From NCBI GenBank assembly GCA_035499555.1, contig DATJYO010000025.1:1-64000 (forward strand): 64,000 nt of DNA. The letters are read 5' to 3'. The DNA comes from Bog-159 sp035499555. Lineage in GTDB: Bacteria > Acidobacteriota > Terriglobia > Bryobacterales > Bryobacteraceae. Each line of letters opens with the position of its first letter. Position 1 is the first letter of the stretch. The notes under the pieces were generated by a model. It ran no database searches, was not told the DNA's origin, and worked only from the letters and a program-made list of their open reading frames with translations. Shown in pieces: positions 45,134 to 54,307 of the stretch. The position numbers and the translations under genes were made by a program.

Positions 45134-45970
45134 ATGACCGTCTTGGATCACCGCGGGGTGGCCGGATGTCTGTTGTTTTCAGCTACTCTCATCCTGTTAT
45201 CCTGTTCTACCAGCAATGCGCCGCAGCCGGGTACGCCGGCCTTCTACTGGGACGCCGCCAAGCAGACCTACGCGGCGGCTGACTACCAGAAGACCATCGA
45301 GAACCTGGGCAATATCCTGTCCAGCCAGAATGAATACGTGGCGCGGGCGCAGCCGTGGATGCTGGTGGTCAGCTACGGGATGGCGCAGGGCTATATCGAT
45401 CTCGCGGATGCTTTCGACGCCGGTTCGCATTCGAGTCATGGCCAGGCAACCAACTTCCATCGCCAGGTGAACACTTATCGCGACAACGCCAACACCCTGG
45501 CGCTACAGTTCGCCGAGACGTTCTCCAAGTTTGATAATAAGGACGAGAACGTGCCTTTGGCCTTCGCTTATCCGACCGGCAGTCCCACCGAAGACCTGAT
45601 GGTCACCAAGGTCTCGGGCGGCGCCTGGCCGCGCGAGGCGGATCTGGACACCATCCAAAGGCACGCCGTTGAGCGGGCGGTACTGCTGAGCGTCTGCCGC
45701 GCGGCGGGCGCCAAGAACGACCCCGCCAAGGCGCTGGATCTGCTCAAGGCGCCGGATGCCAAGGTCCCCAAGGCGACCTTCGTCATGGCCATGGCATCCT
45801 CGCTGTTCGACGCCTCCAAGCTGTACGCGCGCGACAAGCGCGACGAGCCCGACAAGCTCAAGATCTTCTGCACCCGCGCCCAGGATGCCTTGAAACAACT
45901 GCCTTCCACCAAGGATACCCAGGACCTCGACAAGAAGATCCAGGCGGCGCTGAAGAAAGCCAAGGCCTGA
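45134..45970 (+). CDS. Lipoprotein of unknown function
   Basis: Protein of 278 aa with a lipoprotein signal (ILLSC, Cys about residue 24) followed by a helical, TPR-like body (FYWDAAKQTYAAADYQKTIENL) and a Lys-rich C-terminus. GGAGG lies 8 bases before ATG 45134. Upstream are a tandem duplicated CGGTCTAAGCG (about 45061-45082) and a possible -35 TTGCAA (45084-45089) with a weak -10 TATGGG. No named family recognised. Confidence 0.65.
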   Translation: MTVLDHRGVAGCLLFSATLILLSCSTSNAPQPGTPAFYWDAAKQTYAAADYQKTIENLGNILSSQNEYVARAQPWMLVVSYGMAQGYIDLADAFDAGSHSSHGQATNFHRQVNTYRDNANTLALQFAETFSKFDNKDENVPLAFAYPTGSPTEDLMVTKVSGGAWPREADLDTIQRHAVERAVLLSVCRAAGAKNDPAKALDLLKAPDAKVPKATFVMAMASSLFDASKLYARDKRDEPDKLKIFCTRAQDALKQLPSTKDTQDLDKKIQAALKKAKA

Positions 45971-45980
45971 AAAAAAAGCA

Positions 45981-47357
45981 CTAGATCAAGCGGAAGCAGA
46001 TGAGGTGGCCGCTCCGGGCGATCTCCTGTTGGGGAAACTGTCCCGCCACGTAAGCATCGAAGCTGCGGCGATCCATGATGAACACCCGCGCGCGCCGGTC
46101 GCGTAGCGCGGACTTCAGCTCCTCGACGCTGAACAGGCGGAGCAGAAAGCGGTCGCCGTACCACGCCAATTGATTATCTTCGTCGAAGCGCGGCTGGCCG
46201 TCGTCGTAGAAGGCGACGCGCTCGCCGTCTGTGGTGGCCGCCGTGGCCGCGAGCGCTATGGGACGGGTCTCCGCGGCTACCGCATGCCGGCGGGGGAAGG
46301 CCGCCACCACCGCCACGCCGACAGCCATCAGCAGCATCGCCCAGCGCAAGCCCGCCCGCCAGTATCGCGCGGCCACGAAACGCTGGATGCCGATAGCGGC
46401 CAGAATCGCGTAAGCCGGATACGCCGGCAGCATGTACCGCAAGACGCGGCTGCGCGCCACGCCACAGAACGCGAAGATGACCGCTGCCCACGCCAGCAGC
46501 AGCCATTGCTTGCGGTTGCCGCCGCGGACCACGGCGGCCAGGCCCGCGAGCATCGCCGGCAGCCACGGCCAATAGGACTTCGCCAGCATCCAGGCGTATT
46601 CGAATAAGCCCGTGTAACGGCGCCACGCCGGCGAGAGCGATCCGTAAGCCTCGTTTCTCAGCCACGTAAGATGCACTTCCCAGAACCACGCGCCAAAGCG
46701 GTGCACCAGGTAGGCGTACCAGGCCGCCAGCGGCAGGTAAGCCAGCAGCAGACCCGGTACGGCATAGGCGAGCGGCGGCCGGCGCCGGCTCACTATCAGG
46801 TGCAGCGCGAAGATCGCAGGCAGCGTCAGCCCCATGATGCTGCGCGTCATCTGTGCCAGCGCCACCGCGGCGCCGGCGCCCAGGTACCAGCGCGGATCTT
46901 CTTCCGCCAGCGACCAGGCGCATGCCGCGCACAGGACGAAAAAGGTGAACGGAACGTCGGTCATGCCGCGCGCCGCGTACTTGAGGAAGTAAAGGCTGGT
47001 AGCCATCACGAACATCGCCAGCACCGCCGCGCCGGAGTCGCCGGTCAGCCGGCGCGCCAGCCAGTAGACCAGCAGAATCACGCCCAGACCGCACAGTGCC
47101 GACGGCAGCCGCGCCAGGGCATCCGACAAGCCGAAAGCCCGGAACAGCGAGGCTTCCATCCATTCGTAGAGCGGCGCATTCTCGAGCGCCGGCTCGCCGT
47201 TGCTGTGCAGCACCAGCCAGTCGCCCGTGCGCAGAATGTCTTTGGCCATGTGGGCGTACTGGGCATCGTCATAGCCGTTCAGATCGCCGGTACGGAGCGG
47301 GGCCATGACCAGTACAGTGGAAAGGACAGCCAGAATCCAGAAATATCGGCGGGGCAT
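45981..47357 (-). CDS. GT39-type (PMT/ArnT-like) membrane glycosyltransferase
   Basis: Protein of 458 aa with about ten hydrophobic helices. The first periplasmic loop carries GYDDAQYAHMAKDIL and ENAPLYEWM, the acidic motif region of family GT39/PMT_2 enzymes that use polyprenyl-linked sugars. Acceptor (protein or lipid A) unknown. It starts 1 bp after the Hsp70 stop, so it may be cotranscribed with the Hsp70 and DUF2760 genes. Confidence 0.8.
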   Translation of the reverse strand: MPRRYFWILAVLSTVLVMAPLRTGDLNGYDDAQYAHMAKDILRTGDWLVLHSNGEPALENAPLYEWMEASLFRAFGLSDALARLPSALCGLGVILLVYWLARRLTGDSGAAVLAMFVMATSLYFLKYAARGMTDVPFTFFVLCAACAWSLAEEDPRWYLGAGAAVALAQMTRSIMGLTLPAIFALHLIVSRRRPPLAYAVPGLLLAYLPLAAWYAYLVHRFGAWFWEVHLTWLRNEAYGSLSPAWRRYTGLFEYAWMLAKSYWPWLPAMLAGLAAVVRGGNRKQWLLLAWAAVIFAFCGVARSRVLRYMLPAYPAYAILAAIGIQRFVAARYWRAGLRWAMLLMAVGVAVVAAFPRRHAVAAETRPIALAATAATTDGERVAFYDDGQPRFDEDNQLAWYGDRFLLRLFSVEELKSALRDRRARVFIMDRRSFDAYVAGQFPQQEIARSGHLICFRLI

Positions 47358-47358
47358 G

Positions 47359-49182
47359 TCAGCGCCGTTCGCGCACGTTGAACTCCAGCTTCCAGCGTCG
47401 GCCGTCGCGCGCCACGCACCACAACTGCAGCATACCGGTCTCGGTGACCACGGTCTCGAAGGACACCGGCACCACGCCGGTTTCGCTCTGCGCCGATTCG
47501 AGATTCACTTCCATGGGCGCGAGTTCTTCCAGGTCGTCGCCGAAGTCCTCGATCAGGTCGCCGGCCTGATCGTTCTTGCGGACGGCTGACGTGAAGAAGC
47601 GGAACTCGGCCGGCTCGCCTACCAACAGCCCGAACTCCCGGTTCGGAATGCGCTGATCGGTGCCCTCCTCCATGCCGAACGGGACTACCGTCAGCGCTTT
47701 GAGCGGCGCGGCAAAGCCGGGCACCGAAGGCATCGCGGTTTCGATGCCCACATAGTAAGTACGCGGCACGCCGCCGCGAATGCGCACGCCGCGGCCGCGC
47801 CGGGCCAGGCCATAATAAGCCGCGCCGCGCGCGACCGCGTGCATCAGATCCTCGCCGCTCAGCGGCTTGACCGGCGGCAGTCCTTCCGCTGCCAGCCACG
47901 CGTCCAACACGCTCAGAATGCGTTCCCGGATCAGACCCGCGTTCAGCACCCCGCCGTTAAACAGCACGTGCGTGGGGCAAGCCATGCCGCTGGCGCCGCG
48001 GCGCACCCCGCCATGTTCTACGCTGGCCGCCTGCTGTCGCAGGAAGCGGGCCATGTGACGGGTCATGGCCGCATCGGCGGCGTACGGCAGCCCCATCTCC
48101 TGCAAGCCGGTGCGCCGCTGCCGCGCCGGCATGTCCTGGCTCGACACCGCGGGCAAAAAGCCGTCGCTCAGCAGGTGCTCCAGGTCGGCGCGCTGCAGCT
48201 TGGCCTTGATAGTGCCGCCCACCAGTCCCGTGCCCTTGCCCAGGATGGTCACCGGCGCTTCGTCTTTGCGGCTGCCCGGATCGAGCAGCTTCTCCTTGGC
48301 CACCCGGCAGTTGTTCCACAGCGCCTGTAACTGGAAGCTGTCGATCTTCGTCCCCTGCTGCGCCAGTTGATCGGCCACCAGGCGGGCCAACGCCAGGTCG
48401 ATATTATCGCCGCCCAACAGGATATGTTCGCCGACCGCCACCCGCTCCAGGCCCAGTTCGCCGGCTTGCTCGGTCACCGCGATCAGGGTGAAGTCCGTCG
48501 TGCCGCCCCCGATATCGATCACCAGAATCAGGTCGCCGACTCCCACCCGGTCGCGCCAGTCCGGATGGCGCTCGATCCAGGCATAAAAGGCGGCCTGCGG
48601 CTCTTCGAGCAGGGTGATGTTCTGATAGCCGGCCTGCTCGGCGGCCTTCAGGGTCAGTTCCCGCGCCACCGCGTCGAACGACGCCGGGACGGTCACCAGC
48701 ACGCTCTGCGCGGTGAAAGGCGCATCGGGCATCTTGTGGTCCCAGGCGCGCCGCAGATGCTCCAGGTAGCGGCGGCTGGCCTCCACGGGAGAATACTTGG
48801 GGACGCCTTCCGGCGCCCGGAACGGCAGGAGAGGCGCCGTGCGATCCACGCCGCCGTGCGACAACCACGATTTCGCCGACGATACCAGCCGCCCCGCATT
48901 CTCCACGCCGCGCTTCTGCGCCAGGCGTCCGGCGATGGTTTCCGGCTGCGGGTCCCACGGCAGGGCGGTCGCGCCCGCAGGAAAATCGGACGCGCCCGGC
49001 ACATAGAGGAACGAAGGCAGCAGGCTCTCCTCCCGCACTTCCGACGGGTTCACTAACTGCGGGATCTCCAGCAGTTCCACCTTGGGCAGGGCGAATGGAT
49101 CCGCCTCGGGACGGTTCTCGACGTACGAGAGCGCGGAATTGGTGGTGCCCAGGTCGATGCCGATTACGTAGCGGGGTTCCAT
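47359..49182 (-). CDS. Hsp70-family protein (YegD-like)
   Basis: Protein of 607 aa with an actin-like ATPase domain: phosphate-1 GIDLGTTNSALSYV, phosphate-2 VIDIGGGTTDFTLI, adenosine motif LFNGGVLNAG. The C-terminal region is beta-rich and lacks the helical lid and EEVD-like end of DnaK, as in divergent Hsp70s such as YegD/HscC. I use ATG 49182; a TTG one codon earlier is also open. It follows DUF2760 by 12 bp, a pairing seen in other bacteria. Confidence 0.85.
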   Translation of the reverse strand: MEPRYVIGIDLGTTNSALSYVENRPEADPFALPKVELLEIPQLVNPSEVREESLLPSFLYVPGASDFPAGATALPWDPQPETIAGRLAQKRGVENAGRLVSSAKSWLSHGGVDRTAPLLPFRAPEGVPKYSPVEASRRYLEHLRRAWDHKMPDAPFTAQSVLVTVPASFDAVARELTLKAAEQAGYQNITLLEEPQAAFYAWIERHPDWRDRVGVGDLILVIDIGGGTTDFTLIAVTEQAGELGLERVAVGEHILLGGDNIDLALARLVADQLAQQGTKIDSFQLQALWNNCRVAKEKLLDPGSRKDEAPVTILGKGTGLVGGTIKAKLQRADLEHLLSDGFLPAVSSQDMPARQRRTGLQEMGLPYAADAAMTRHMARFLRQQAASVEHGGVRRGASGMACPTHVLFNGGVLNAGLIRERILSVLDAWLAAEGLPPVKPLSGEDLMHAVARGAAYYGLARRGRGVRIRGGVPRTYYVGIETAMPSVPGFAAPLKALTVVPFGMEEGTDQRIPNREFGLLVGEPAEFRFFTSAVRKNDQAGDLIEDFGDDLEELAPMEVNLESAQSETGVVPVSFETVVTETGMLQLWCVARDGRRWKLEFNVRERR

Positions 49183-49194
49183 CAATGGCGTGTC

Positions 49195-49698
49195 TTACTC
49201 GATTTCGATCTCGGCCGGCGCGATGATGGTGGCGTCCTGCTTGGGATTGACCGCGGGCAGGTCCACCTTGGCGGCGCGCCAGCCCTTGTGCCGTAGCGTG
49301 CCGCCGTCGGGACGCGTGGCCGGCACGTTGCCGATGAATTTGATGGCCGCCGGATCGCTGACGCTGGGACGGGTGTAGGCGCCTTCCACACCATCGATCA
49401 CCGGCTGCAGGCTCAGATAGCGGGCCAGCGAATCCCGCGCCTGGTCGTGCAGGCTGCGCACCGCGGCGCCGATCTGATCGTCTTCGAAGCCCGCGATATC
49501 TTCCATCAGAAAGTCGAGCAGGCGCGAATCGCGCTGCAGGATGGCCAGCAGTTGCAGGGCGTAGGCGGTGTTGGGCGGCTGCGGTTCAGCCTTGGCGGGC
49601 GCGGCGGGACGCGGCGCTTTGGGCATCGCCTCGCGGGGCAGCGGCTGGCCGAACAGTATGGCGAAAAAGGCGCGAAAAGCTAGCAGGATACGGCTCAA
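49195..49698 (-). CDS. DUF2760 family protein
   Basis: Protein of 167 aa: short N-terminal hydrophobic stretch (ILLAFRAFFAILFG), Pro/Ala-rich linker, then a helical domain (LQLLAILQRDSRLLDFLMED) and a C-terminal beta part (KGWRAAKVDLPAVNP). These match DUF2760, which is typically encoded beside a YegD-like Hsp70, as here. The likely start is TTG at 49698. Function unknown; it may be a partner or client-linked protein of the Hsp70. Confidence 0.78.
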   Translation of the reverse strand: MSRILLAFRAFFAILFGQPLPREAMPKAPRPAAPAKAEPQPPNTAYALQLLAILQRDSRLLDFLMEDIAGFEDDQIGAAVRSLHDQARDSLARYLSLQPVIDGVEGAYTRPSVSDPAAIKFIGNVPATRPDGGTLRHKGWRAAKVDLPAVNPKQDATIIAPAEIEIE

Positions 49699-49749
49699 TC
49701 GTGATGTGCTCCGAGCCTTCAGGATAACATCCGGCTGCGCCCATGCGGC

Positions 49750-51174
49750 TTATCGATGCACCCCGATCGGATAAGTGACGTCGGTCGAGGTCACGAGTTG
49801 GCCATCCACAAATAACTGCAAGGTGGAGGTGTGCGTCGCGAACGCGCCGTAGGGAATCGCCAGCCAGGCGCCGAACAGTCCCGGGTTGTTCGCGTCCAAC
49901 GAGAAATGAGCACCCGCCGGGGCGTTGCCGGGCATCAGGTAAAAGCCGATCGAACCCTGCGGCGAGGCCATATTGGGCAGGGGCAGGAAATTCGCCGCCG
50001 CAATCTCCACGGGATCCAGCATCGACGCCGGGATCATGTTGCTGGGAAACGGCAAGCAGACCGCCGTCGCCGGATCGCAGCTAACCAGGTTGATCAGCAC
50101 CGGGAATTCCGAGTGGCTGAAATCGCCGGCGCGCGTGGGGGCCGTGGGCATGGTGGACTTCCCCATGTGCGTCCCGTCGGATGGATTGAAAGTCATGATC
50201 GACGAGCCGGCTTCGCCCACTGCCGCCACCTGGAAAGGCTGCGCCCCCGGCAGTATGTCGAAGCTGACCGTGTATGCCGCGGCCTGCAAAGCTACCGGAA
50301 GCGAAATAGGAATCGGCGCCGGGATGTTGTACGGCGGCGCATCTGGATTCGTGGGCGGATAGATCCCTACGATCGACCCGCTGACGTTGGCCACGTTCTG
50401 CCCGCCGGTAACCCCGACTTGGACCGTGTTGCTCCGCAGCGCCGCGCTCTGTGCGCCGCCCTGCGTCATATACAACCGGTCCGTGGCGAGACCCGCGGGT
50501 ACTTTCACGTTCAACTGGTAGATGCCCGGAAATCCCGGAGCCAGTCCGGCAAAGAGTATGTCGCTGGCGTCCAGTTTCTGCTCGCCCACATAAATATCCA
50601 ACGCATCCACCACCCAATTCAGCGTTCCCGCAGTGGCGCCGGAGAAGCTGTCGGCGGGCGGATTGGTGGCGCCCAGACCCGCGGCATAGAGGATCACCAC
50701 GTCGCCGGAGGCGACCGTCGGCTGTGCCACGAAGCTGGGAGTAAAAACCAGCGCCGGTCCGGTGCCTTGCGCGTTCTGCGTGAAGATCGCCGGCGCGTCC
50801 TGCGCCAGGGGGATGGAATAGGATGCTATGGCAGTATCGCCGGAAGAAACCGTGACGTCCGCCGTCCCGCCCGCGGGTGCTTCGAACGGTATCAGGAAGT
50901 TGATTTGTGTCTGCGATACATAGAGCAGCGGCGCCGGGATCCCGGCCACGCTCACGGATACGCCGCCCAGGCTGGGCGGCAAGGGAACGTTTTGCGCGGT
51001 AGCGGGGGCGGATGCCAGGTCCGTTCCGAAGATCACGGCCCAACAACCGGGCGCCAGAGTGCTGCTGTACGAGGCTCCATTCAGAATCGCGGCAATGGAA
51101 GGTTGCCCGAAGGCCATTCCAACCGGCGTGACCGCTAACAGGGTCAGAACCATGGCAGGCAGGGCTTTGCGCAT
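49750..51174 (-). CDS. TIGR03437-type secreted protein
   Basis: Protein of 474 aa with a signal peptide (ends near AFGQ, residue 24), then the acidobacteria-specific TIGR03437 region: ILNGASYSSTLAPGCWAVIFG, PLPPSLGGVSVSVAG, YVSQTQINFLIPFEAP, VILYAAGLGATNPP. This family is greatly expanded in Solibacter-like genomes. The C-terminal about 200 residues are a beta-rich extension without recognised domain. Function unknown, presumably cell-surface or secreted. Confidence 0.85.
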   Translation of the reverse strand: MRKALPAMVLTLLAVTPVGMAFGQPSIAAILNGASYSSTLAPGCWAVIFGTDLASAPATAQNVPLPPSLGGVSVSVAGIPAPLLYVSQTQINFLIPFEAPAGGTADVTVSSGDTAIASYSIPLAQDAPAIFTQNAQGTGPALVFTPSFVAQPTVASGDVVILYAAGLGATNPPADSFSGATAGTLNWVVDALDIYVGEQKLDASDILFAGLAPGFPGIYQLNVKVPAGLATDRLYMTQGGAQSAALRSNTVQVGVTGGQNVANVSGSIVGIYPPTNPDAPPYNIPAPIPISLPVALQAAAYTVSFDILPGAQPFQVAAVGEAGSSIMTFNPSDGTHMGKSTMPTAPTRAGDFSHSEFPVLINLVSCDPATAVCLPFPSNMIPASMLDPVEIAAANFLPLPNMASPQGSIGFYLMPGNAPAGAHFSLDANNPGLFGAWLAIPYGAFATHTSTLQLFVDGQLVTSTDVTYPIGVHR

Positions 51175-51241
51175 AACAGACTTACGCGTCCGTTATACGA
51201 CAAACCGGGACCGATGTCCATCGGGCAAGCTACCGGTTGTT

Positions 51242-53305
51242 CTAACTCGCGCCCAGCTCCTGGAGCAGAAATCCCAGCCAATCCGCGTTATCGTCGATCT
51301 GCTGGTTGAGCGGCTTGCCGCCGGAATGCCCGGACTTTGTGTCGTACTTCAGCAGGATGGGCTTGTCGCCGCCGTTCGCCGCCTGCATCAGCGCCGCCAT
51401 CTTGCGCGCATGCAGCGGATCCACCCGCGTGTCGAAGTCGCCGGAGACGAACATCACGGCGGGATACTTGGTCCCCTTGTGCACGTTCTGATACGGCGAA
51501 TAGCGCAGTAAGTACGGCAACTGTTTCGCATCGTCGGAGGAGCCGTACTCGGTGACCCAGTAACTGCCCACCTTGAACTTCTGGTAGCGCAGCATATCCA
51601 GCAGCGGATAGCCGCACACCGCCGCGCCGAACAGGTCGGGACGTTGGGTGATGGCGGCGCCCACCAGCAGCCCGCCGTTCGAGGTGCCTTCGATGCCGAT
51701 CCGCCCGGCCGCCGTGTAACGATTGGCGATCAGCCATTCCGCCGCGGCGATGAAGTCTTCGAAGACGTTCTGCTTGTGCTCGAACATCCCGGCATGATGC
51801 CACTTCTCACCGAACTCGCCGCCGCCCCGCAAACTGGGCTGCGCGAAGACGCCGCCCATCTCGGTCCAAAGCGCCGCGATACTGCTGAAGGTGGGGGTCA
51901 GGCTGACCGAAAAGCCGCCGTACCCGGTGAGCAGCACGGGACGCCGGCCGTCCAGCTTGAGACCCTTGCGATAGACCAGGAACATCGGCACCCGGGTCTT
52001 GTCCCTGGAGTCGTACCAGACCTGCTTGACTTCGTAGTCTTCCGCATGGATCGGCACCGGCGGACGGAACCAGACTTGTTCGCGCTCGCGGGAAGGCGTG
52101 TAGCGATAAATCGTCGCGGGATCCGCAAACGAGGTGTAGTAGAAGAAGGCTTCGTCGCCTGCCCAGCGGCCGGAGGGCCCGAACACGCTGCCGATGCCCG
52201 GCAGTTTCAAATCGCCCAGATACTTGCCCTCCGGGTCGTACTCCTTCACGTGCGAATTGACGTCCTCCAGGTATTTCACGAACAGGCGGCCCGCCACGCC
52301 GGCGGCCCCGTCGATCGGCCACCGGGCCTCCGGTACGATCTCTTTCCAACGGTCGCGCGCCGGATCCTCCAGGTCCACTCCCAGCACGCGCCAGTTGGGC
52401 GCCTTCCAGTTGGTCCAGAGATACAGCCGGTCGCCGCGGATGAAGGGACGGAACTCGGCGTCCAGGTCGTTCACGATGGGGACCAGCGGGCCGCCCTTCT
52501 CCACGTTCTCCACCCAGACTTCCACCTTCTTCGGCGGCACGCCGATGTTCACATCCACCAACAGATATTTGCCGTCTTCGGAGAGGTCCGCATCGATGAT
52601 CGTATCCGGACCGTGCCCTTCCCCGAAGATCATGCGGTCGTCGGAAGCCGGCTGCCCCATCGCGTGATAGAAGACGCGGCTGCCGGCCGCCGTAGTGTAC
52701 CGCGAGTAGAAGAACCCGCTGTGATCGTCCTTGATGGCCAGGCCGAAATAACGGGCGCGCGGCAGACGGTCGGCCAGCAACTGGTGGGTCTCCAGGTTGA
52801 GAATCCGGAATTCCTCTTCGTCCTCGCCGCCGTGGCGGATGCCGTAAATCAGCAGCTTGCCGTCGCGTGTGACGCCGCCCAGCGAAACCGTGGTGGACTC
52901 ATCCTGGCTGATATCCGAAGGATTGACCACCACTTCGTCCTTCCCGTCCACGCCGCTGCGCATGCAGATGGACGCGCGGTTTTCGTTCGCCAGGCGGCGG
53001 CTGAAGAAGTAATGGTCTCCGCGTACGATGGGTAGTCCGTAGGAGTCGATGCGGCTGAGTTCGGTAAGCCGCTGCTTCACTTTCCCGCGCACCGGAATGC
53101 GGCTCAGAAACGACTCGGTGTACTTGATCTGGGCATCCAGCCAGGCGCGGGTTTCCGGGCTGTTCTGATCTTCCAGCCAGCGGTAGTTGTCGGTGATGGA
53201 GACGCCGTGCAGGTTGTCCGTCACCGGATGCACGGCCGTGGGGGGCGGGGCCTGCGCCGCGGCAGCCGCCGCCAGCGCCATCAGGACTGCCAGACGGTGA
53301 GTCAT
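51242..53305 (-). CDS. Prolyl oligopeptidase (S9A), secreted
   Basis: Protein of 687 aa with a signal peptide (MTHRLAVLMALAAAAAAQ). It has an N-terminal seven-bladed beta-propeller region (about 70-410) and a C-terminal alpha/beta hydrolase. Catalytic triad: Ser in GTSNGG, Asp in DFDTRVDP, His in SGHSGG. It cuts short peptides after proline. I start at ATG 53305; ATG 53317 is possible but overlaps the upstream gene. Confidence 0.9.
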   Translation of the reverse strand: MTHRLAVLMALAAAAAAQAPPPTAVHPVTDNLHGVSITDNYRWLEDQNSPETRAWLDAQIKYTESFLSRIPVRGKVKQRLTELSRIDSYGLPIVRGDHYFFSRRLANENRASICMRSGVDGKDEVVVNPSDISQDESTTVSLGGVTRDGKLLIYGIRHGGEDEEEFRILNLETHQLLADRLPRARYFGLAIKDDHSGFFYSRYTTAAGSRVFYHAMGQPASDDRMIFGEGHGPDTIIDADLSEDGKYLLVDVNIGVPPKKVEVWVENVEKGGPLVPIVNDLDAEFRPFIRGDRLYLWTNWKAPNWRVLGVDLEDPARDRWKEIVPEARWPIDGAAGVAGRLFVKYLEDVNSHVKEYDPEGKYLGDLKLPGIGSVFGPSGRWAGDEAFFYYTSFADPATIYRYTPSREREQVWFRPPVPIHAEDYEVKQVWYDSRDKTRVPMFLVYRKGLKLDGRRPVLLTGYGGFSVSLTPTFSSIAALWTEMGGVFAQPSLRGGGEFGEKWHHAGMFEHKQNVFEDFIAAAEWLIANRYTAAGRIGIEGTSNGGLLVGAAITQRPDLFGAAVCGYPLLDMLRYQKFKVGSYWVTEYGSSDDAKQLPYLLRYSPYQNVHKGTKYPAVMFVSGDFDTRVDPLHARKMAALMQAANGGDKPILLKYDTKSGHSGGKPLNQQIDDNADWLGFLLQELGAS

Positions 53306-53310
53306 AATTC

Positions 53311-54225
53311 TCAGCATAGTTCAATCGGCGGGCGCCCACCTTCGTCCGGCGGACGCGTCTTCCAGCGCCGGTGAATCCACAACCACTGGTCGGGACACGC
53401 CCGAATCACCTCTTCCAGCTTGCGGTGCAGAGCCTGCGTGTCGCGCTGCACATCGCCGGTGATTTCGATCGCCGGATAAAAATGCAGCACGTATCTGCCT
53501 TCTTCCGCGTGCCACAGCGCGAAACCGGGAATTACGGCGGCGCCGCTGTGGGCCGCCAGTTTGGCGAAGCCGCTTCCGGCGCAGGCGGGAACGCCGAAGA
53601 AGTCTACGAACACGCCTTCTTCGAGCGACGCGTTTTGATCCACCAGGATGCCCACCGCCTGGTTGGCGCTCAGCGCCTTCAGGATGCCGCGGGCGTATTC
53701 CTTCTTGCCGATCAGACGATTGCCGGAGAGGGTCCGGTAACGCTCCACCACCGCGTCGATCCGGGGATTGTCCAGCGGCCGCACCACCACGTGCAAAGGC
53801 GCGGCCATCAGGGCATGGGCGAATGCGCTCAGCTCCCAATTGCCCAGGTGCGCGGTGGCGAACAGGACCCCCCGGCCGCGTTGCCGGGCTTCCGCAAAAT
53901 ATTCGAGGCCTTCATACCGGATCCACCGGTCCACATTCGCCTGGTTGATCCGCGGAAAGCGGGAAAACGTCACCAGCAGGCGGGCGATGGAATGGAACAC
54001 ACCGCGCACGATCCGCCGCCGCTCCGCGGGCGTCAGGCCGGGCAGCGCCATTTGCAGATTCGCCGCCGCCACCCGGCGCAGGCGCGGCAGGGCCAGGTCC
54101 AGCAGACGCGTGTAGCCGCGGGCCAACCGATGGGCGATAGGCAGCGGCGCCAGCGCCAGCGATTCCAGAACCGCCAGCGCCGCCCAGTATTCGAGGGTAT
54201 CGCGCACCGCCGAGCGCCGTCCCAT
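53311..54225 (-). CDS. LpxL/HtrB-type lipid A biosynthesis acyltransferase
   Basis: Protein of 304 aa with an N-terminal hydrophobic helix and the acyltransferase motif TAHLGNWE (H-x4-E), plus GILVDQN and the C-terminal DQWLWIHRRWKTRP. It would add a secondary acyl chain to lipid A or a related lipid on the inner membrane. It lies 5 bp upstream of prolyl oligopeptidase in the same direction. Confidence 0.88.
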   Translation of the reverse strand: MGRRSAVRDTLEYWAALAVLESLALAPLPIAHRLARGYTRLLDLALPRLRRVAAANLQMALPGLTPAERRRIVRGVFHSIARLLVTFSRFPRINQANVDRWIRYEGLEYFAEARQRGRGVLFATAHLGNWELSAFAHALMAAPLHVVVRPLDNPRIDAVVERYRTLSGNRLIGKKEYARGILKALSANQAVGILVDQNASLEEGVFVDFFGVPACAGSGFAKLAAHSGAAVIPGFALWHAEEGRYVLHFYPAIEITGDVQRDTQALHRKLEEVIRACPDQWLWIHRRWKTRPPDEGGRPPIELC

Positions 54226-54307
54226 GAAACGTCATTGTAGCGGGAGCGCACACGGGGATCCCACAACCGGACAACGCCGGCGAGCTACCGGCGTCCCGTA
54301 GCAATCG

